Part shown: positions 1-11,765 of the stretch, one piece after another
Layout of the letters: each line of letters begins with the position of its first letter
Numbering within the stretch: position 1 is the stretch's first letter
Made by a program: the position numbers and the translations under genes
Notes under the pieces: generated by a model
The model's input: only the letters and a program-made list of their open reading frames with translations
Told to the model about the DNA's origin: nothing
The model's database searches: none
NCBI RefSeq assembly: GCF_000208745.1
Contig: NC_030853.1
Span: forward strand, 15,230,196 to 15,294,195
Length of the DNA stretch: 64,000 nucleotides
Reading direction: 5' to 3'
Origin: Theobroma cacao
Taxonomy: Eukaryota > Streptophyta > Magnoliopsida > Malvales > Malvaceae

Positions 1-1331
1 TAAAATAATAGCTAGTATGGCATTAGACATGTTTACAAGGATAAAAACTATCTCTAACAGAAAAATCTAACTCCGCAAGTATAAATTAAAGCTCCAATAG
101 TCAAAGAAGCAAGAAAAAAGCTATCAAAGGTGATTTTGAGCTTAGAAGACCAAAAACCTTATTTTAAGACTTATATTCCACTCTTATCTTTTTTTAAAGT
201 GTTTGTGCTGAAGATTGTACAACTTGGATCATTTAGGTGATCATTTGTACCTCTTTTATCTTCTATTTCTTATTTATTTAAAGTGTCCAAGACATTTTAA
301 AAGGTATTCTAAGCTAGGGTAAGCTTAAGACTTGTTGTAAAAGGGTTAGAGCTTGGGTTAGAAGATCACTTTGTAAAAGCTTGGTGGAAGCTGTTAATTC
401 CACTAGTTTTAATGAAGTTGAGTTGAAAATTCATAATTGGGAAGATCAAGGTAGTAGATGTAGGTCAAATGGACCAAACCACTATAAATATTGTGTTTTG
501 TCCGATTCTCTTAACATTTCTTTACTTGATGTTCACTAACCTCCACAGGTTTTCAACCATCCATCTTAAATCTTCGAAACGGATTTTAAATTTCAAAGGC
601 TACACTCAAAAATAATTTTAAAGTGTTATTTGCCCCTCTTTGGTACTCCTCTTGGGACTAACAGACTTTGCATGTTGGGATTATAATCGAGGTAAGCATT
701 GGAAAACATGTATCCAAAAAGCGGAGTTCATAACATTAACATTACTTCTAGTGATTTTAGATTAATCTAGACCTAGTGGATTGATGAATCACATCTTGAT
801 ACTTAATAAATTAGATCTAGAGTATTGAATCACCGATTGAATGAAATTTGAGACTAGGGGATAAAATTCACATAAAGGGTAAAAAGGTAATTTCCTCTTT
901 TATCATTAAATGATTGTGAGGGTTAGCAACATGAGGTTTGTGATTGGATGACCAATATTAAATATTAATATTGGACAATTTCTTGTAATTGTAGATAATC
1001 CAGGAGTACAACCATGAATCTATGGTGGAATGATTCCATAGTTAATAAACTTGAATTATCTTAATGAGAGTACGAATAATTCTAAGTTTATCAGACCTTG
1101 GAATATATACATGCAAATAGATTCTACATTTAGCTTCATAGAATTCAACTTGTTTAAGATGGAAAGCATGCATATTTTAATTGATTAAATTAATGTTCAA
1201 AAATGGTAACTTTAGATGTTGTCTTAATTTTGGCAAGAGTATATGTGTTGTTTTGATACGAGAGTTGTCTTAATTACATTATTTTTGATAACTCAAAAAT
1301 TGCCTTAATAAATAAATGTTTTTCACATCTT
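1..1331. other. Unassigned AT-rich intergenic DNA
   Basis: No coding region, RNA gene or element boundary is supported here. The stretch ends where the family B LTR starts. It may be older repeat DNA, but I see no internal landmark. Confidence 0.5.
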
Positions 1332-1687
1332 ATTTCATGGAGGGATCGTAACCAACATTAAGACCTATATGGGTATAGCCCACCAAACCCTAGTAAGCCT
1401 GTTTACATCATCCAATCATTAGTCAATCATATATGATTAATTTGCCATCATCATCATCATCATGCATATAATAAGCATTGATCAACATAAACATAAACAT
1501 TCACATATGGGCTTACACACATGTTATGGACTTCTCAACATAAGCTGTGTATGCACTTTTCATTCATAAAATTTGTACCTTGTACAATTCAGGTAAATTC
1601 TGTAAAGGTAGCCAACTGCTCGTATGGGCTCACAGGTTGTTATTCAAAATATTCACATATTCTCATATAAGAAACTTGCCAATCAAT

Positions 1688-1710
1688 GGCTTAACATTCT
1701 ACTGTCAACA

Positions 1711-1754
<44 letters not shown>

Positions 1755-1779
1755 NGGCTTAACATTCTACTGTCAACAA

Positions 1780-1822
<43 letters not shown>
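1688..1822. repeat. (AT)n microsatellite with a duplicated flank around a single N
   Basis: Two (AT)n runs (about 1714-1754 and 1781-1822) are separated by one N at 1755. The same 26 bases precede each run (1688-1713 and 1756-1781). An identical flank on both sides of a one-base gap suggests two unmerged contig ends rather than a biological duplication. Confidence 0.8.
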
Positions 1823-1828
<6 letters not shown>

Positions 1829-2526
1829 AATAAAAGATCAACACGTCAAGCGAAACATGACCCCAACTCCCTAGGCTTCAAAAGGCTGCAAAATCACTTA
1901 CCATAGGAAAATAAATCATAAACTCCATGACACAAGTAACTTGACAACTATCATTGATCTGCAACAAAAAAGTGAAGAAAACTAATGTGTGAGTCACAAA
2001 GACTCCGTGAGTGAATACGGGAAGGTGACAAGTCATGGAATTAGAGTTTTTACACAAATAGACATTTATATAATCATGCTCATATGATCTCTCATATATG
2101 TATAATGAACTTGTAAGAGCATAATCATGCTTTCAAACAAGTTTCATAAACTTTTGGAATAGGTACCAAGTCTTTAGTCCATTGAATAACGGCTTTGACA
2201 AGTATTGAAACAATTTTTATAAGCGTTGAAGTCATACAATTCTTTAAAATTCGATTTGAAAGTAAAACATTGAGTGGCATCCAAAAAAAGGCTACTTCAT
2301 GAATTTATCATTTTAGCTATGGTTTTGAGTCTTACCTTCTAAGGCTCGATAATCATATACATAAACTCAAAGAGCTCAAACTCATCCGATCTCATCCTCA
2401 TCTAGTGATCTTACTTCTTACTTTCTTTAATAATAGTCTAAGGAACCTTGTTCTAACATTTTCTCTGTATCACATATCGAATCATACTCATCAATCAAGA
2501 TATATTCAAAGATATAAATAAGTTTT

Positions 2527-2700
2527 GTGATGGTTAAGCCCCCATTAACCTTAGACTGGCATTGGTTAAGCCCTCATTGTACCTTGGACAAATAAAAATT
2601 ATGATGGTTATGCCTCCATCAACCTTGGACCGACAATGGTTAAGCCCCCATTACACCTTGGATTGGCAACAATTAAGCCCTTATTGCACCTTGGACATTT
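2527..2700 (-). repeat. Degenerate tandem array inside LTR family B
   Basis: Five imperfect units of 30-42 bp, recognised by 'ggttaagccccCATTa...CCTTGGAC', start near 2532, 2563, 2605, 2637 and 2671. The same array in family B copy 2 (about 49030-49075 and 51486-51630) is where family A copy 3 inserted. Confidence 0.6.
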
Positions 2701-3523
2701 ATGATGCATCATAGGAGTGGAATCACTGCCTCACTTTAAGAGTGGAATTACACATTACTCCAATGTAGTGGTAATGGTAAAACCCCCCATCACCCTTAGG
2801 TTAACAAACAATCATATCAAACCCTATATCATCTTATACTCATATTCAAAACATGTGGTATGTGAAAACTACCTCACATATTTGGCATCATAGCCTCCAA
2901 CATGTACTCATTATCATCTCAAGTGATATGTGGAATCTACATCATATATCTAGTACCATATCATTTAACATATCTATATCAAGTGTCCATTCTCATTCAT
3001 GTGGTACGTGGCAATAACATCACATACATCTTAGTCTACACACATTATGTTTTCATTCATAACTTATCTAATATGTGGAATTATCATCACATAATCATAG
3101 CGACTTAGCATGCTTCAAGCATTTCATCCACATATCATTGAAGTGGTGGTTCTGGTACAAAACACTTGAAAAGACTTATCCCCCCTTGTAAAAACCTAAT
3201 ACATAGTAGCACATTTACATATATATAATATTTTAAAAACCATTTTCAAAACATAGGTCATCCACAAACACATATTCATTGGCCGAAATAGTTATGAGAA
3301 TTCATAGTCATTAATAAATTATAAAACCATGCTTCAAGCTTTATATATCAAAATAATTTGAAAGTGGTGTATCCATTTACCTTGATAAAAACGTGCTTCT
3401 AAGCCTTGCTTCGTCCACATCAAATGACAAGAATTTCTCATTCATAATCATCACCAAAACATAATTCATGAAGGTTCAAATTTTTACTAAATTCCCCAAT
3501 ATGAAGTATTGGAGTTTCACATT

Positions 3524-3537
3524 CTCTCCCCCTTTAG
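3524..3537 (-). other. Polypurine tract of LTR family B element
   Basis: On the minus strand this reads AAAGGGGGAGAGAA and abuts the LTR start TGTGAAACTCC. Upstream on the same strand the sequence reads as Val-Glu-Asp-Glu-Phe-Phe-stop, a tail typical of chromovirus polyproteins just before the PPT. Only about 150-200 bp of internal domain remain before homology is lost. Confidence 0.6.
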
Positions 3538-3719
3538 AAAAATTCATCCTCAACACATTGAATGTTGTAAAAGTGATTGAGGAATTCATACATTATTTGT
3601 TCCCAACAAACAATTGTTGGAAACTCCAAATTAGTATACCATTCAAAGGCATTGCCCTTTAAAAAGCAAACAAACTACTTCAACATAAAATCTCCACAAC
3701 TACAAGCATTTTTTATAAC

Positions 3720-4422
3720 TCTATGATTTAAAGTTATTTAGTCACATTGTGGATGCTAAATTAGCTAAGCTTTATGAATTTTAATTAGTTTGAGTTAGCT
3801 TTTATGCATTTTGTTATTTAGTTTAAGATATATTGATGTAGTTAAATTTACATAGTTTTAGTTCATTTTAATGTTGAAATTCTCAATATAAGCCAATGCT
3901 GATTTAATCCTTGATTAGGTAGGTGTTCAAGTGCATAAAAGTGCATAAAGCTAAATGGTGTTAAATTAGCAATGGAAATTAATTATTGACTTTAACTGAA
4001 CATGTTGCATTAATTTGGACATAACTCGAGTTATAGAAATTCAATCAACATGATTATTGAACCATAGGAAAGATAAGAGGTAGACCTATAACTTTTACGT
4101 TTACCATTCTTCCTAGATCAGTGCCGAGGTAGGATAAAATCATGTTTCAAGATGAGTTACTGAATCAATTTCTGCACCAAAGCTTTATAAGGAGTAATGT
4201 TACGGCCTTCAATAACTCAAGGCCAAAGAACCCAAGGGAGCATCACTGCTTCCATACAAAAACCTAAAGGCTCAGTGCCATGGTGGCTAAGGAGGAGGGT
4301 CACGGCGTCGGTTGAAAAACACTGAAAAATACACAAGGCTGGAGCATCGCTGTGCCCATAGAGCAAAGCCGCAGCTCTTTAATGTGGATTAGGTGATTTA
4401 AGTCAATCAGGAATTAAATTTT
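3720..4422 (+). mobile_element. Athila-like gypsy LTR fragment, cut by the Sirevirus LTR
   Basis: No ORF. At 4019-4115 it holds the conserved block also seen at 24693-24795 and 62053-62160. GC-richer degenerate dyads follow at about 4215-4375. The order block-then-dyads matches the sense order of the Athila-like LTR at 23539-25029, so a plus-oriented fragment of a related LTR is the likely identity. It ends exactly where the copia LTR starts. Boundaries and lineage are inferred. Confidence 0.4.
4021..4034. promoter_or_regulatory. Perfect 14-bp palindrome ATAACTCGAGTTAT
   Basis: A perfect dyad with an XhoI-type CTCGAG core at the start of the conserved LTR block. Function unknown. Confidence 0.5.
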
Positions 4423-5497
4423 TGTTGGTCTCGTTAATATGTGCTAGAGGGGGGTGAATAGCACAATTTGGCTCTTAACAAGGTGTGGAACTACTTTCCA
4501 GAACTCAAGAAAATAAAAACAGAGTATAAGATGCACAACAATTTAGAGTGGTTCGGTCCAAGACCTACATCCACTACCTTAATTATCCAACCAAGGATTT
4601 TCCCAACAATTCACTAAGAATCCGGTTAAATTCACAAGCTTTCACCAAGCTTTTACAATGACTTTTCACAAGCTCAGCAAAAACCTTTACACTAGTTTTT
4701 CACGGGCTCAACTAAAACTCAAAGTGGTTTTCCAAGGCTCAACCACAACCTATAACATTCAAGCCTTCTCAAGCTTGAACAATCCCTTAGAGTGACTCCC
4801 TCACTCTAAGAATACAAGAAGAGAGGTTAAAGAAAATGCCTATGATCACAAGTTGTTTTGAATGGTACAAGATTGAGTGTTAAATACAATGGCAAAGAGT
4901 AAGCGTTTAAGTGCAGACAAGTGTAGTGAAGCTTTTCTGGTTTTTCAACTTTTTACAGCTCAAATCTCATTGAAAGCTTCTAAAAACTTGTTTCTAATTG
5001 TTGGAAGATCTTTTTATACTTGAAGATGCAACTCTGATGGCAGTTTGGCAGTTTATATCCGTTGAAAATAGTTGAGGATGAGTTATAGCCGCTAATCTAT
5101 CTTGTAGTGCTCTAGTTCAAATTGCAGACAAAGAGCCTTTAGTCGACTAACTTGGTTGACTAAGTTGGTTTTCTTTCTGGCTTGTAGATTCTAGCAGAAA
5201 GCACTTGGTCGACTAACTTGGTCGACTAAATTGGTTTTGTTTCTCAAACTCTTCAACCCGTCATTTCTCCAATTTGAAATTTAGTCAACCAATGTTCTTC
5301 CTTATTTCACCAATAAGCTTCCTCCTTGTTATTCAATTACATCTTATTGATTTTATCCCCCTTTTTCTTTCAAAAATACTCTTTGAAGAGTTAATTAAAT
5401 TAATTTCATATATTAATTTCCTGCACACTCAAATAAAGGAATTAGACACAAATAAAAGGGAATGTTTTATTATCATCAAAAACTAATGAAGCCAACA
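4423..5497 (-). repeat. 3' LTR of the Sirevirus-like element
   Basis: Bounded by TGTTGG at both ends when read inwards (starts 'tgttggtctc' at 4423, ends 'gaagccaaca' at 5497), about 1075 bp. A polypurine tract follows immediately at 5498-5511. On the minus strand a TATA-like GTATAAAAA lies at 5011-5019. Copies of TTAGTCGACTAA-type palindromes lie 120-220 bp upstream of it. No second copy of this LTR occurs in the window. Confidence 0.75.
5139..5230. promoter_or_regulatory. Array of TTAGTCGACTAA palindromes in Sirevirus LTR U3
   Basis: TTAGTCGACTAA is at 5139-5150, a decayed copy at 5153-5169, and two close copies at 5204-5230 within 'cttggtcgactaa'. They sit upstream of the minus-strand TATA-like box at 5011-5019, where transcription-factor sites would be expected. 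Related copies occur at 8613-8644, outside the LTR. Confidence 0.55.
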
Positions 5498-6310
5498 ATC
5501 TCTCCCTTTTTGATGATGACAAAACATTCCTTGATCAATAGCATGGTGTCTTTTACTCTTTTTAGTTTTCTGCAGAAAATGAAGATTGCTCCCCCTAAGT
5601 ATAAGCTCCCCCTTAGTTTGTGCAAACTTTGCTTACTTTACTCCAGTCAATTTCATTTTTGTCATAAGAGAGAATGACATTGAACATTTTGAGTATGCAT
5701 TTGTGCATAAATCTGGAATGATTTATAGCAATGAAAGTTGACAGATTTTCATAAAGAATTCAGTAGAGTTCTATCAACAATCATATAATTATCATATTTT
5801 ATCTATTCCTTTCATGATTCAATTGATACTTTATGCACAACATCTATATCTATTTACAACCAGAGATTATTTACAATGTCATAACAAAAATCACTTATCA
5901 ACATGTAAATCAATATCAACATATCATTAGCAAATTTTTGTTCATGACAGTGAAGATACCAAGATAGCAAAATATTAGCAAACTTCAATTTATAACAGTT
6001 AAGCAACATAGCCATATCAGTATTCATGCTTCACACACAGCCATATAAATAACAAAACTAAAACTAAGTGTTCAAGTGCCACCATGACACAAACAATAGT
6101 TAATCAAAAACATTTCGAAATTGCCCCTAGACTATTTTTGCTTCCTATCTCCTATTTCTCCAAGTTCATGCACCCCTGGATCTACATTCTTTCCTTTCCT
6201 AGATTCAATCCTTGTTTCACTACCCTAACATTTTTTTTTATTCTCTAGTTCTTGCATCCCTGGTTCATGCACCCCTGATTCTACCATTCTACTCCCCCTT
6301 TTTGTCAGCA
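5498..6310 (-). other. Sirevirus PPT region with repeated purine tracts
   Basis: The stretch lies between the extra ORF and the 3' LTR. On the minus strand there are PPT-like runs: AAAAAGGGAGAGA adjoining the LTR (5499-5511), two GGGGGAG-type runs near 5589-5615, and AAAAAGGGGGAGT near 6291-6303 preceded by a 'gatgctgac' like the 'gatgatgac' preceding the LTR-proximal tract. Repeated PPT-like motifs here are described for Sireviruses. Confidence 0.6.
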
Positions 6311-6326
6311 TCAAATAAGGGTGCTT

Positions 6327-8286
6327 CTAGTAATCTGAGGTGTCAGAGGATGAGGGTTCAGTATCATAGAAAGGGTTGAGAGGAAAAGAAAAGGGTTCTC
6401 GAAGAGGACATGACTTTCTAAGAGAGGATTCTAGAGAAGATTTGTCTGAAACTTGAATTGGACTGTGAGAAGAAGAGGCTGAAACTAGTTTGGACTTCTC
6501 TACCAATCTAGAAGACTTTCCTCTTTTGAGAAAAGTTGTCTTAGTTGCCATAGTCTTCTTTCCTTTGGTTGGTTGTTTTGCCTCAACTGGTGGTGCTGTG
6601 GTGGTTTCTGGCTTCCTTGTTTTTGCCTTTAGTTTGGGAGTTGAAGTAGATTTCTTTCCTTTTCTTACATTTGCACCATCCTTCTGAGTTGCTATCTTGA
6701 TAGTGTTTTTTTCAGCTTGTTCCTCTCTGACCATTTGGTGAAAAATGTCCACAATGGAAACTTCCTCTAAATTTGGAGAAGAGGCCTAATGTTTCTCAGT
6801 TTCTGTACCAACAACTTCAGTCCCTTGTTTTGAGTCATTTTAGCTTTGAGGTTCAAGGGAAGGTGTTTTGGCTGGCTGATCAACTCCTTGTGGGGAGTCC
6901 TCAGTTTGCAGAACAAGACTGACAGACTTATAGGTAAAGCCTTCAACTTAAGTGCCAAAACTTCCAATATGAGGGGCAAACTTCTCTGCTGGCTCTGCTA
7001 AACCTTCAGCACCTTGCTGTGCAGGTGTAGTGCTAGATGTGGCAGAACTATCTGCAGCCACAAGTTCATATGGCATGTTTTCCTTCTCCTTCAACTTGCT
7101 TTCCAGCTAAGTAATTTTATCTTCAATTTTCTGTAACTTCACTCCTTGGTCAGTCAGTTTACCATCAATCCTCATAAGCAAATTAAAAATCACTTCATTT
7201 ACAAATTTGGATAAAGCCTCTGCGGGCTAACCAGGCAGACTGTGTTCTTTTCTTGAACTAGTTTTAGAGGTTTTAATAAACTTCTCTTCATCGAGCACAT
7301 ACCCCATCTTACCTAAGCTGCCATAATAAATGGCTTGGTCTCTAGTTTTCACCAAGTCCATATCATACCTTTTAGCCCATATTCGTTTCTTCTGCATAAG
7401 GGATGTAATCACATTCCCATATGGCAGATTAACCTTATCAAGTCTGCCAGCACTTCTCATTTTCTCAATCATGAATCTCCCCAGATTTAGAGACACTCCA
7501 TTAAAAGCACGCTCCATCAATAAAAAATCTTGGAGGCTAATGTAGCTAAGACTTCTACTCCTCCCTTGAATATTTGCTACTAAAGTAATGTAGTATCCTA
7601 ATCTGTGGATTGATTATCATACCTGAATTACTTTTAGAGGAGTATTTTTCTTTCCTTCCAGTGATGATCTCCCATAGTGAGGACAAATCATATTTTTCTA
7701 GAAGTTCAAATTCACCTATTTCACCCTCTATTTTCAGCAGGTTCCCTAAATCTCTAGCAGTCACAACAAACTCTTCTCTGTTAAAATAGTCATTCAAGCC
7801 ATCTTCTACATGGTCATCAAAATCTATTAATTCATTTTCTTTCAGAGCAATGCCAGAGTAAAATTTTTTAACCAGACTTGGACTATATGACCTATTCTTA
7901 AAGGTGCTGTAACCTTTAAGTTTCAGCTCATCAAAGTACTCAGATAGACTGGTCTGGATTTTTACATTTTCCTCAAAACTCTTCCAATCAATAAACTTTT
8001 CGTAAGAGATTGGTGCATTTTCTATATTCTTGAATCTATACTCATGCAGCTTATCTCTAAATTTCGAAGAAGAAGAGGAACTGATACCTTTCTGGAGTAA
8101 GGCTTCTGTATCTTTTTTCTTATCTGTTTTTTGGTTTTTTTCTTTTAGTTTCTCAGCTATTTCCTTCATTGAAGCAAGCACGATTTTCTGTTTCTTCTTC
8201 TGACTTTTTGTTTCAGATTCTTCCACCATTGGCCTTTTTTCTTTCTTCTTCTTTGATACTTCTTTACTCTAAGATGTTCTAGCCAT
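6327..8286 (-). pseudogene. Extra (env-like position) ORF downstream of Sirevirus pol, broken
   Basis: One decayed reading frame on the same strand as pol, starting at an ATG at 8286-8284 with an in-frame stop five codons later. Open blocks are 8229-7555 (lysine-rich N-terminus, then a globular part), 7520-7227, and 6752-6327 (basic, Ser/Thr/Lys-rich tail ending at a stop). The globular part, with 'YSPSLVKKFY' and the later 'LPYGNVITSLM', resembles the domain often annotated as 'putative plant transposon protein'. In position it matches the third ORF of SIRE1-type elements, which has been called envelope-like. I see no convincing signal peptide or transmembrane segment, so an envelope function is not supported. 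Confidence 0.55.
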
Positions 8287-8612
8287 TTTGGTTCTAGGAA
8301 TTTCTGAAGGTCTGAGTCAGTTTTAGAGGCAACTAGGAAGATTTAGGTTTTTGTTTTTAGAGCAACGGGTTGCAGAGGAGAGGGAAGAAGAGGTTGGCAG
8401 CAGTTATTTCTCAAAAAACTTCTCATCTTCCTTTAAGAACTGCCCTACTTTTATTTCTTCATATTTTCAAATCTCTCTTTAAAATTTTGATTATTTACCT
8501 TTGGCAGCTCTGCTCTATTCCTCTTTACACCCGGTAAATCAAATTTTTACCACAATTTACTCCTATTTCTTTAAACTCACAAAGTCTTATTATTTAAGGA
8601 TGTCAGGCCACT

Positions 8613-8644
8613 CTTAGTTGACTAAGAATTCCTTAGTCGACTGA
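8613..8644. promoter_or_regulatory. Pair of LTR-type TTAGTCGACTAA palindromes between pol and the extra ORF
   Basis: CTTAGTTGACTAAG (8613-8626) and CCTTAGTCGACTGA (8631-8644) match the dyads in the LTR. They lie after RNase H and about 330 bp upstream of the start of the extra ORF. Confidence 0.45.
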
Positions 8645-8692
8645 ATGCATTCTGTTTTCAATGTGAAAGCCAAAGATTTTCTTATAATTCTT

Positions 8693-9070
8693 TCACATTA
8701 ACCATCCCCAAATTTCTTTTAATCTCACAAATCTATCTTCACTTAGTGGTTTGGTAAAAATGTCTACTAATTGATGTAGAGTATTCACAAAATCTATTTT
8801 AATGTCATTTTTCACTACATGGTCTCTAATAAAATGGTGTCTAATTTCAATGTGCTCTCTCCGAAAATGTTGCATAGGATTTTTTGATATATTGATTGCA
8901 CTTGTGTTATCATAGTATATTGGTACATTATGCATAATTATTCCATGGTCTTTTAATTGTTGCTTGATACAAAGGATTTGTGCACAGCAACTACCTAATG
9001 AAAAATATTCAGCCTCTACTGTAGATAGTGCTATTGAGTTTTGCTTCTTGCTGGACCAAGACACAAGCAT
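8693..9070 (-). pseudogene. Copia RNase H fragment (Sirevirus)
   Basis: Open block with 'STVEAEYFSLGSCCAQILCI' followed by 'YYDNTSAINISKNP', 'HIEIRHHFIRDHV' and 'VDIFTKPLS', the usual motif order of copia RNase H. The acidic residues in 'VEAEY' and 'YYDN' are present. It is the C-terminal end of pol; the start methionine of the open block is only the first ATG after a disruption. A break separates it from the RT fragment at 9254-9454. Confidence 0.85.
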
Positions 9071-9253
9071 CCTTCCTAAAAATTAGCATGTTCCACTAGT
9101 GCTTTTCCTATCAGTTCTGCTGCCAGCAAAGTCAACATTTGAATATCCAACTAAGTTAAGAGTTGAGTCTCTAGAGTACCATATTCCTAGTTCTTGAGTG
9201 TCTATAAGGTATCTAAAAATTCTCTTAACAGTTGTTAGGTGTGATTCTTTAGG

Positions 9254-10168
9254 CTATGACTGAAATCTAGCACACAAGTACACATTAAATTGAATATCTA
9301 GTCTACTTGCTATTAAGTAAAGAAGAGAATCGATCATACCTCTATAGAGCTTTTGATCTACATCTTTTACTTTTTCATCTATGTCAAGTTTGGTAGATGT
9401 ACTCATTGGTGTGGAAATTGATTTCCGCTTCAGCATATCAAATTTCTTGAGCATATCATGAGTACATCTTTCTTAGTTAATGAAGATTCCTTCCTCACTT
9501 TGCTTAATTTGAAGACCAAGGAAGTACTTCAATTCTCCCATCATTCTAATTTCAAATTCACCTTGCATTTCCTTTACAAAGCTCTTGCATAAAGCTTCAT
9601 TAGTTGCACCAAATACAATATCATCCACATATATTTGCACAACAATTAAATCATTTAGATATCTTTTTATGAACAATGTAGTATCGATGCTGCCTCTATC
9701 ATATCCTTTTTCAACTAGAAATTTTGAAAGCCTCTCATACCAAGCTCTAGGAGCTTGTTTCAATTCATACAATGCTTTGTGAAGCTTAAAAACATGATCA
9801 AATTTTTCAAAATCTTCAAAACCAGGTGGTTTTTCTATAAAAACTTTTTCTTGAATTAATCCATTTAAGAATGCACTTTTTACATCCATTTGGTACAACT
9901 TAAAATTCATGAAACATGCAAAAGCTAGCAACAACCTTATGGCTTCAATCCTAGCTATGGGAGCAAAGGTTTCATCATAATCTATTCCTTTTTCTTGGTT
10001 GTATCCTTTTGCTACCAGCCTAGCATTATTTCTAACTACATTTCCTTGCTCATCTACTTTATTTCTAAATACCCATTTAGTACCAACAATAGGATGATTT
10101 GAAGGTCTAGGTACCAATGACCATACATGATTCCTAGTGAATTGATCAAGTTCTTTTTGCATGGCCAT
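9254..10168 (-). pseudogene. Copia reverse transcriptase fragment (Sirevirus)
   Basis: Two open blocks (10168-9473 and 9454-9254) separated by a stop cover the copia RT domain. Visible motifs are 'KWVFRNKVDEQGNVVRNNAR', 'LVAKGYNQEKGIDYDETFAP', 'YQMDVKSAFLNG', 'LYELKQAPRAWY' and the catalytic 'YVDDIVFG'. The YVDD box is intact. In sense it lies between integrase and RNase H, the Ty1/copia order. The second block continues with 'PMSTSTKLD', as in other copia polyproteins. Confidence 0.9.
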
Positions 10169-10651
10169 TATCCAATTTTCCTCATTTTCAGCTTTTTCAA
10201 AATTTTTAGGTTCAATTTGAGATATAAAAGCTAAAAACTCACAAGTTTCTCTAGTTACTTTCCTAGTTCTAACTCCTTGTGAAATGTCACCTATTATTTG
10301 GTCTTATGGGTGATCTTTTACAAATCTCCAACTCCTTGGTAAATCATCATGCTGATTTTCTACTGTTTGTAGATTTTCTAGAAATGGAGTTTCATTTTCT
10401 CTTCTAGATGAGCTTTCTTCATTATTTTTATTATTCTCTAAGCTTATTTCCTTCATTTGTTTTTCTAGAATTTCTTTATCATCATCATCATCATGAACTT
10501 CTTTTTGTAAAGCATTTGACTCATCAAAAACTACATGGACTGATTCTTCAATGGTTAGGGTCCTTTTGTTAAAAACTCTATAGGCCTTTGAGTTTAATGC
10601 ATATCCTAAAAATATTGCTTCATCACTCTTTGCATCAAACTTCCCTTGGGG
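10169..10651 (-). pseudogene. Integrase-RT linker of Sirevirus pol
   Basis: Low-complexity, acidic linker-like sequence between the integrase and RT blocks, with stops. It is expected from the copia polyprotein order; no domain is visible. Confidence 0.5.
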
Positions 10652-11419
10652 CTATTTTTCATTGTTCAATACAAAGCATTTACAGCCAAAACTCCTAAGG
10701 TGAGAAATATTTGGTTTCTTACCTTTGTAAAGTTCATATGGAGTCTTTGAAATCAAGGGTCTTATTAAGACTCTATTCAGAATATAAGCTACTGTATTTA
10801 CTGCCTCAGCCCAAAGATATTTAGGTAGGTTGTTGTCACATAACATGGTCCTAGCCATTTCTTTTAATGTTCTGTTTTTCCTTTCTATAACTCCATTTTG
10901 CTGGGTTGTTCTAGGTGTAGAAAAATTGTGATCCAACCCCTTTTCATTGTAAAATTTTTTAAACTTATCATTTTCAAATTCTCCTCCATGATCACTCCTT
11001 ATGCTAACTATGGCTAGTCCTTTTTCATTTTCTACTTTCTTACAATAACTTAAGAATGCTTATAGAGCATCATTCTTATGAGCAAAGAAGTATACCCAAG
11101 TATATCTAGAATAGTCATTAACTATTACAAAGTCATAAGATTTACCTCCTAAGCTAGTTGTGCTTATTGGACCAAATAGATCAATGTGCAACAATTCAAG
11201 AGGTCTAGATATGGACACTATTTTCTTAGTCTTAAAGGATGTTCTAACTTGTTTTCCTAGTTGGCAAGCATCATATATCCTATCATTTTCAAATTTCAAT
11301 TCCGGCAATCCAGCAACAATATTTTTCTTTATTAATTTAGACATAGTATGCATGCTCACATGTCTTAATCTCTTATGCCATAATATCATTCTCAGCATTT
11401 GCAACAAGGCATACTTCAC
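10652..11419 (-). pseudogene. Copia integrase (zinc-binding and core) fragment (Sirevirus)
   Basis: Two open blocks (11419-11060 and 10936-10652) plus the disrupted stretch between them. The first has 'LWHKRLRHVSMHTMSKLI', then 'IYDACQLGKQ', where the family's first zinc-binding Cys (usually CDAC) is Tyr, and 'LLHIDLFGP' with the first core Asp. 'SDHGGEF' falls in the interrupted part and 'NGVIERKNR' with the catalytic Glu in the second block. A stop at about 11059 breaks the frame. Confidence 0.85.
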
Positions 11420-11765
11420 TATTCACATCAAGGTCTTCAAGAAAAATTACATACATGTTCTTCAACCTTTTTCCTATAAATGAGATTTTATTTGTACTCA
11501 TATCAATCACTTCACACTTAGTTGAATCAAAACATACTTTAAATCCTTTATCACATAATTGACTAATACTTAGTAGATTATGCTTTAAGCCTTTAACTAG
11601 CAACACATGACTAATTTGAGTTTGGGAACTCTTACCAACTGTACCTATACCATGGATTCTGCCTTTTGAATCATCTCCAAAGGATACGGTTCCCCTCTTT
11701 CTTTTATCCAACTGAGCAAACAGCATTTCATGTCTCGTCATATGCCGTGAACAGCCACTATCCAA
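11373..11765 (-). pseudogene. Copia protease / gag-pre-integrase fragment (Sirevirus)
   Basis: The open block begins with 'DSGCSRHMT', the aspartic protease active-site motif of Ty1/copia elements (DSG with the catalytic Asp). 'VSFGDDSKGRIHGIGTVG' and 'LLSISQLCDKGF' follow and match the protease and gag-pre-integrase parts of Sirevirus-like polyproteins. It overlaps the integrase block in another frame because of a frameshift near 11400. Confidence 0.85.

Larger units (their letters stand above)
1332..3523 (-). mobile_element. Gypsy-type LTR, family B copy 1 (3' LTR of a truncated element)
   Basis: The stretch is colinear by eye with 47794-52766 (family B copy 2). Shared landmarks are the left end with 'gtatagcccac' (about 1374), the block of 'GGTTAAGCCCCCATTA' repeats, and 'acttatccccc' near 3175. 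Read on the minus strand the LTR starts TGTGAAACTCC at 3523, directly after a purine run (3524-3537) that fits a polypurine tract, so this is a 3' LTR. The left (3') end near 1332 is degenerate and approximate. The layout resembles long-LTR chromovirus (Del/Tekay-type) elements. No coding sequence lies inside it. Confidence 0.65.

Noticed and set aside
6490..6687. 65-codon plus-strand hydrophobic reading frame
   Set aside because: It is the antisense shadow of the Lys/Ser-rich tail of the Sirevirus extra ORF.
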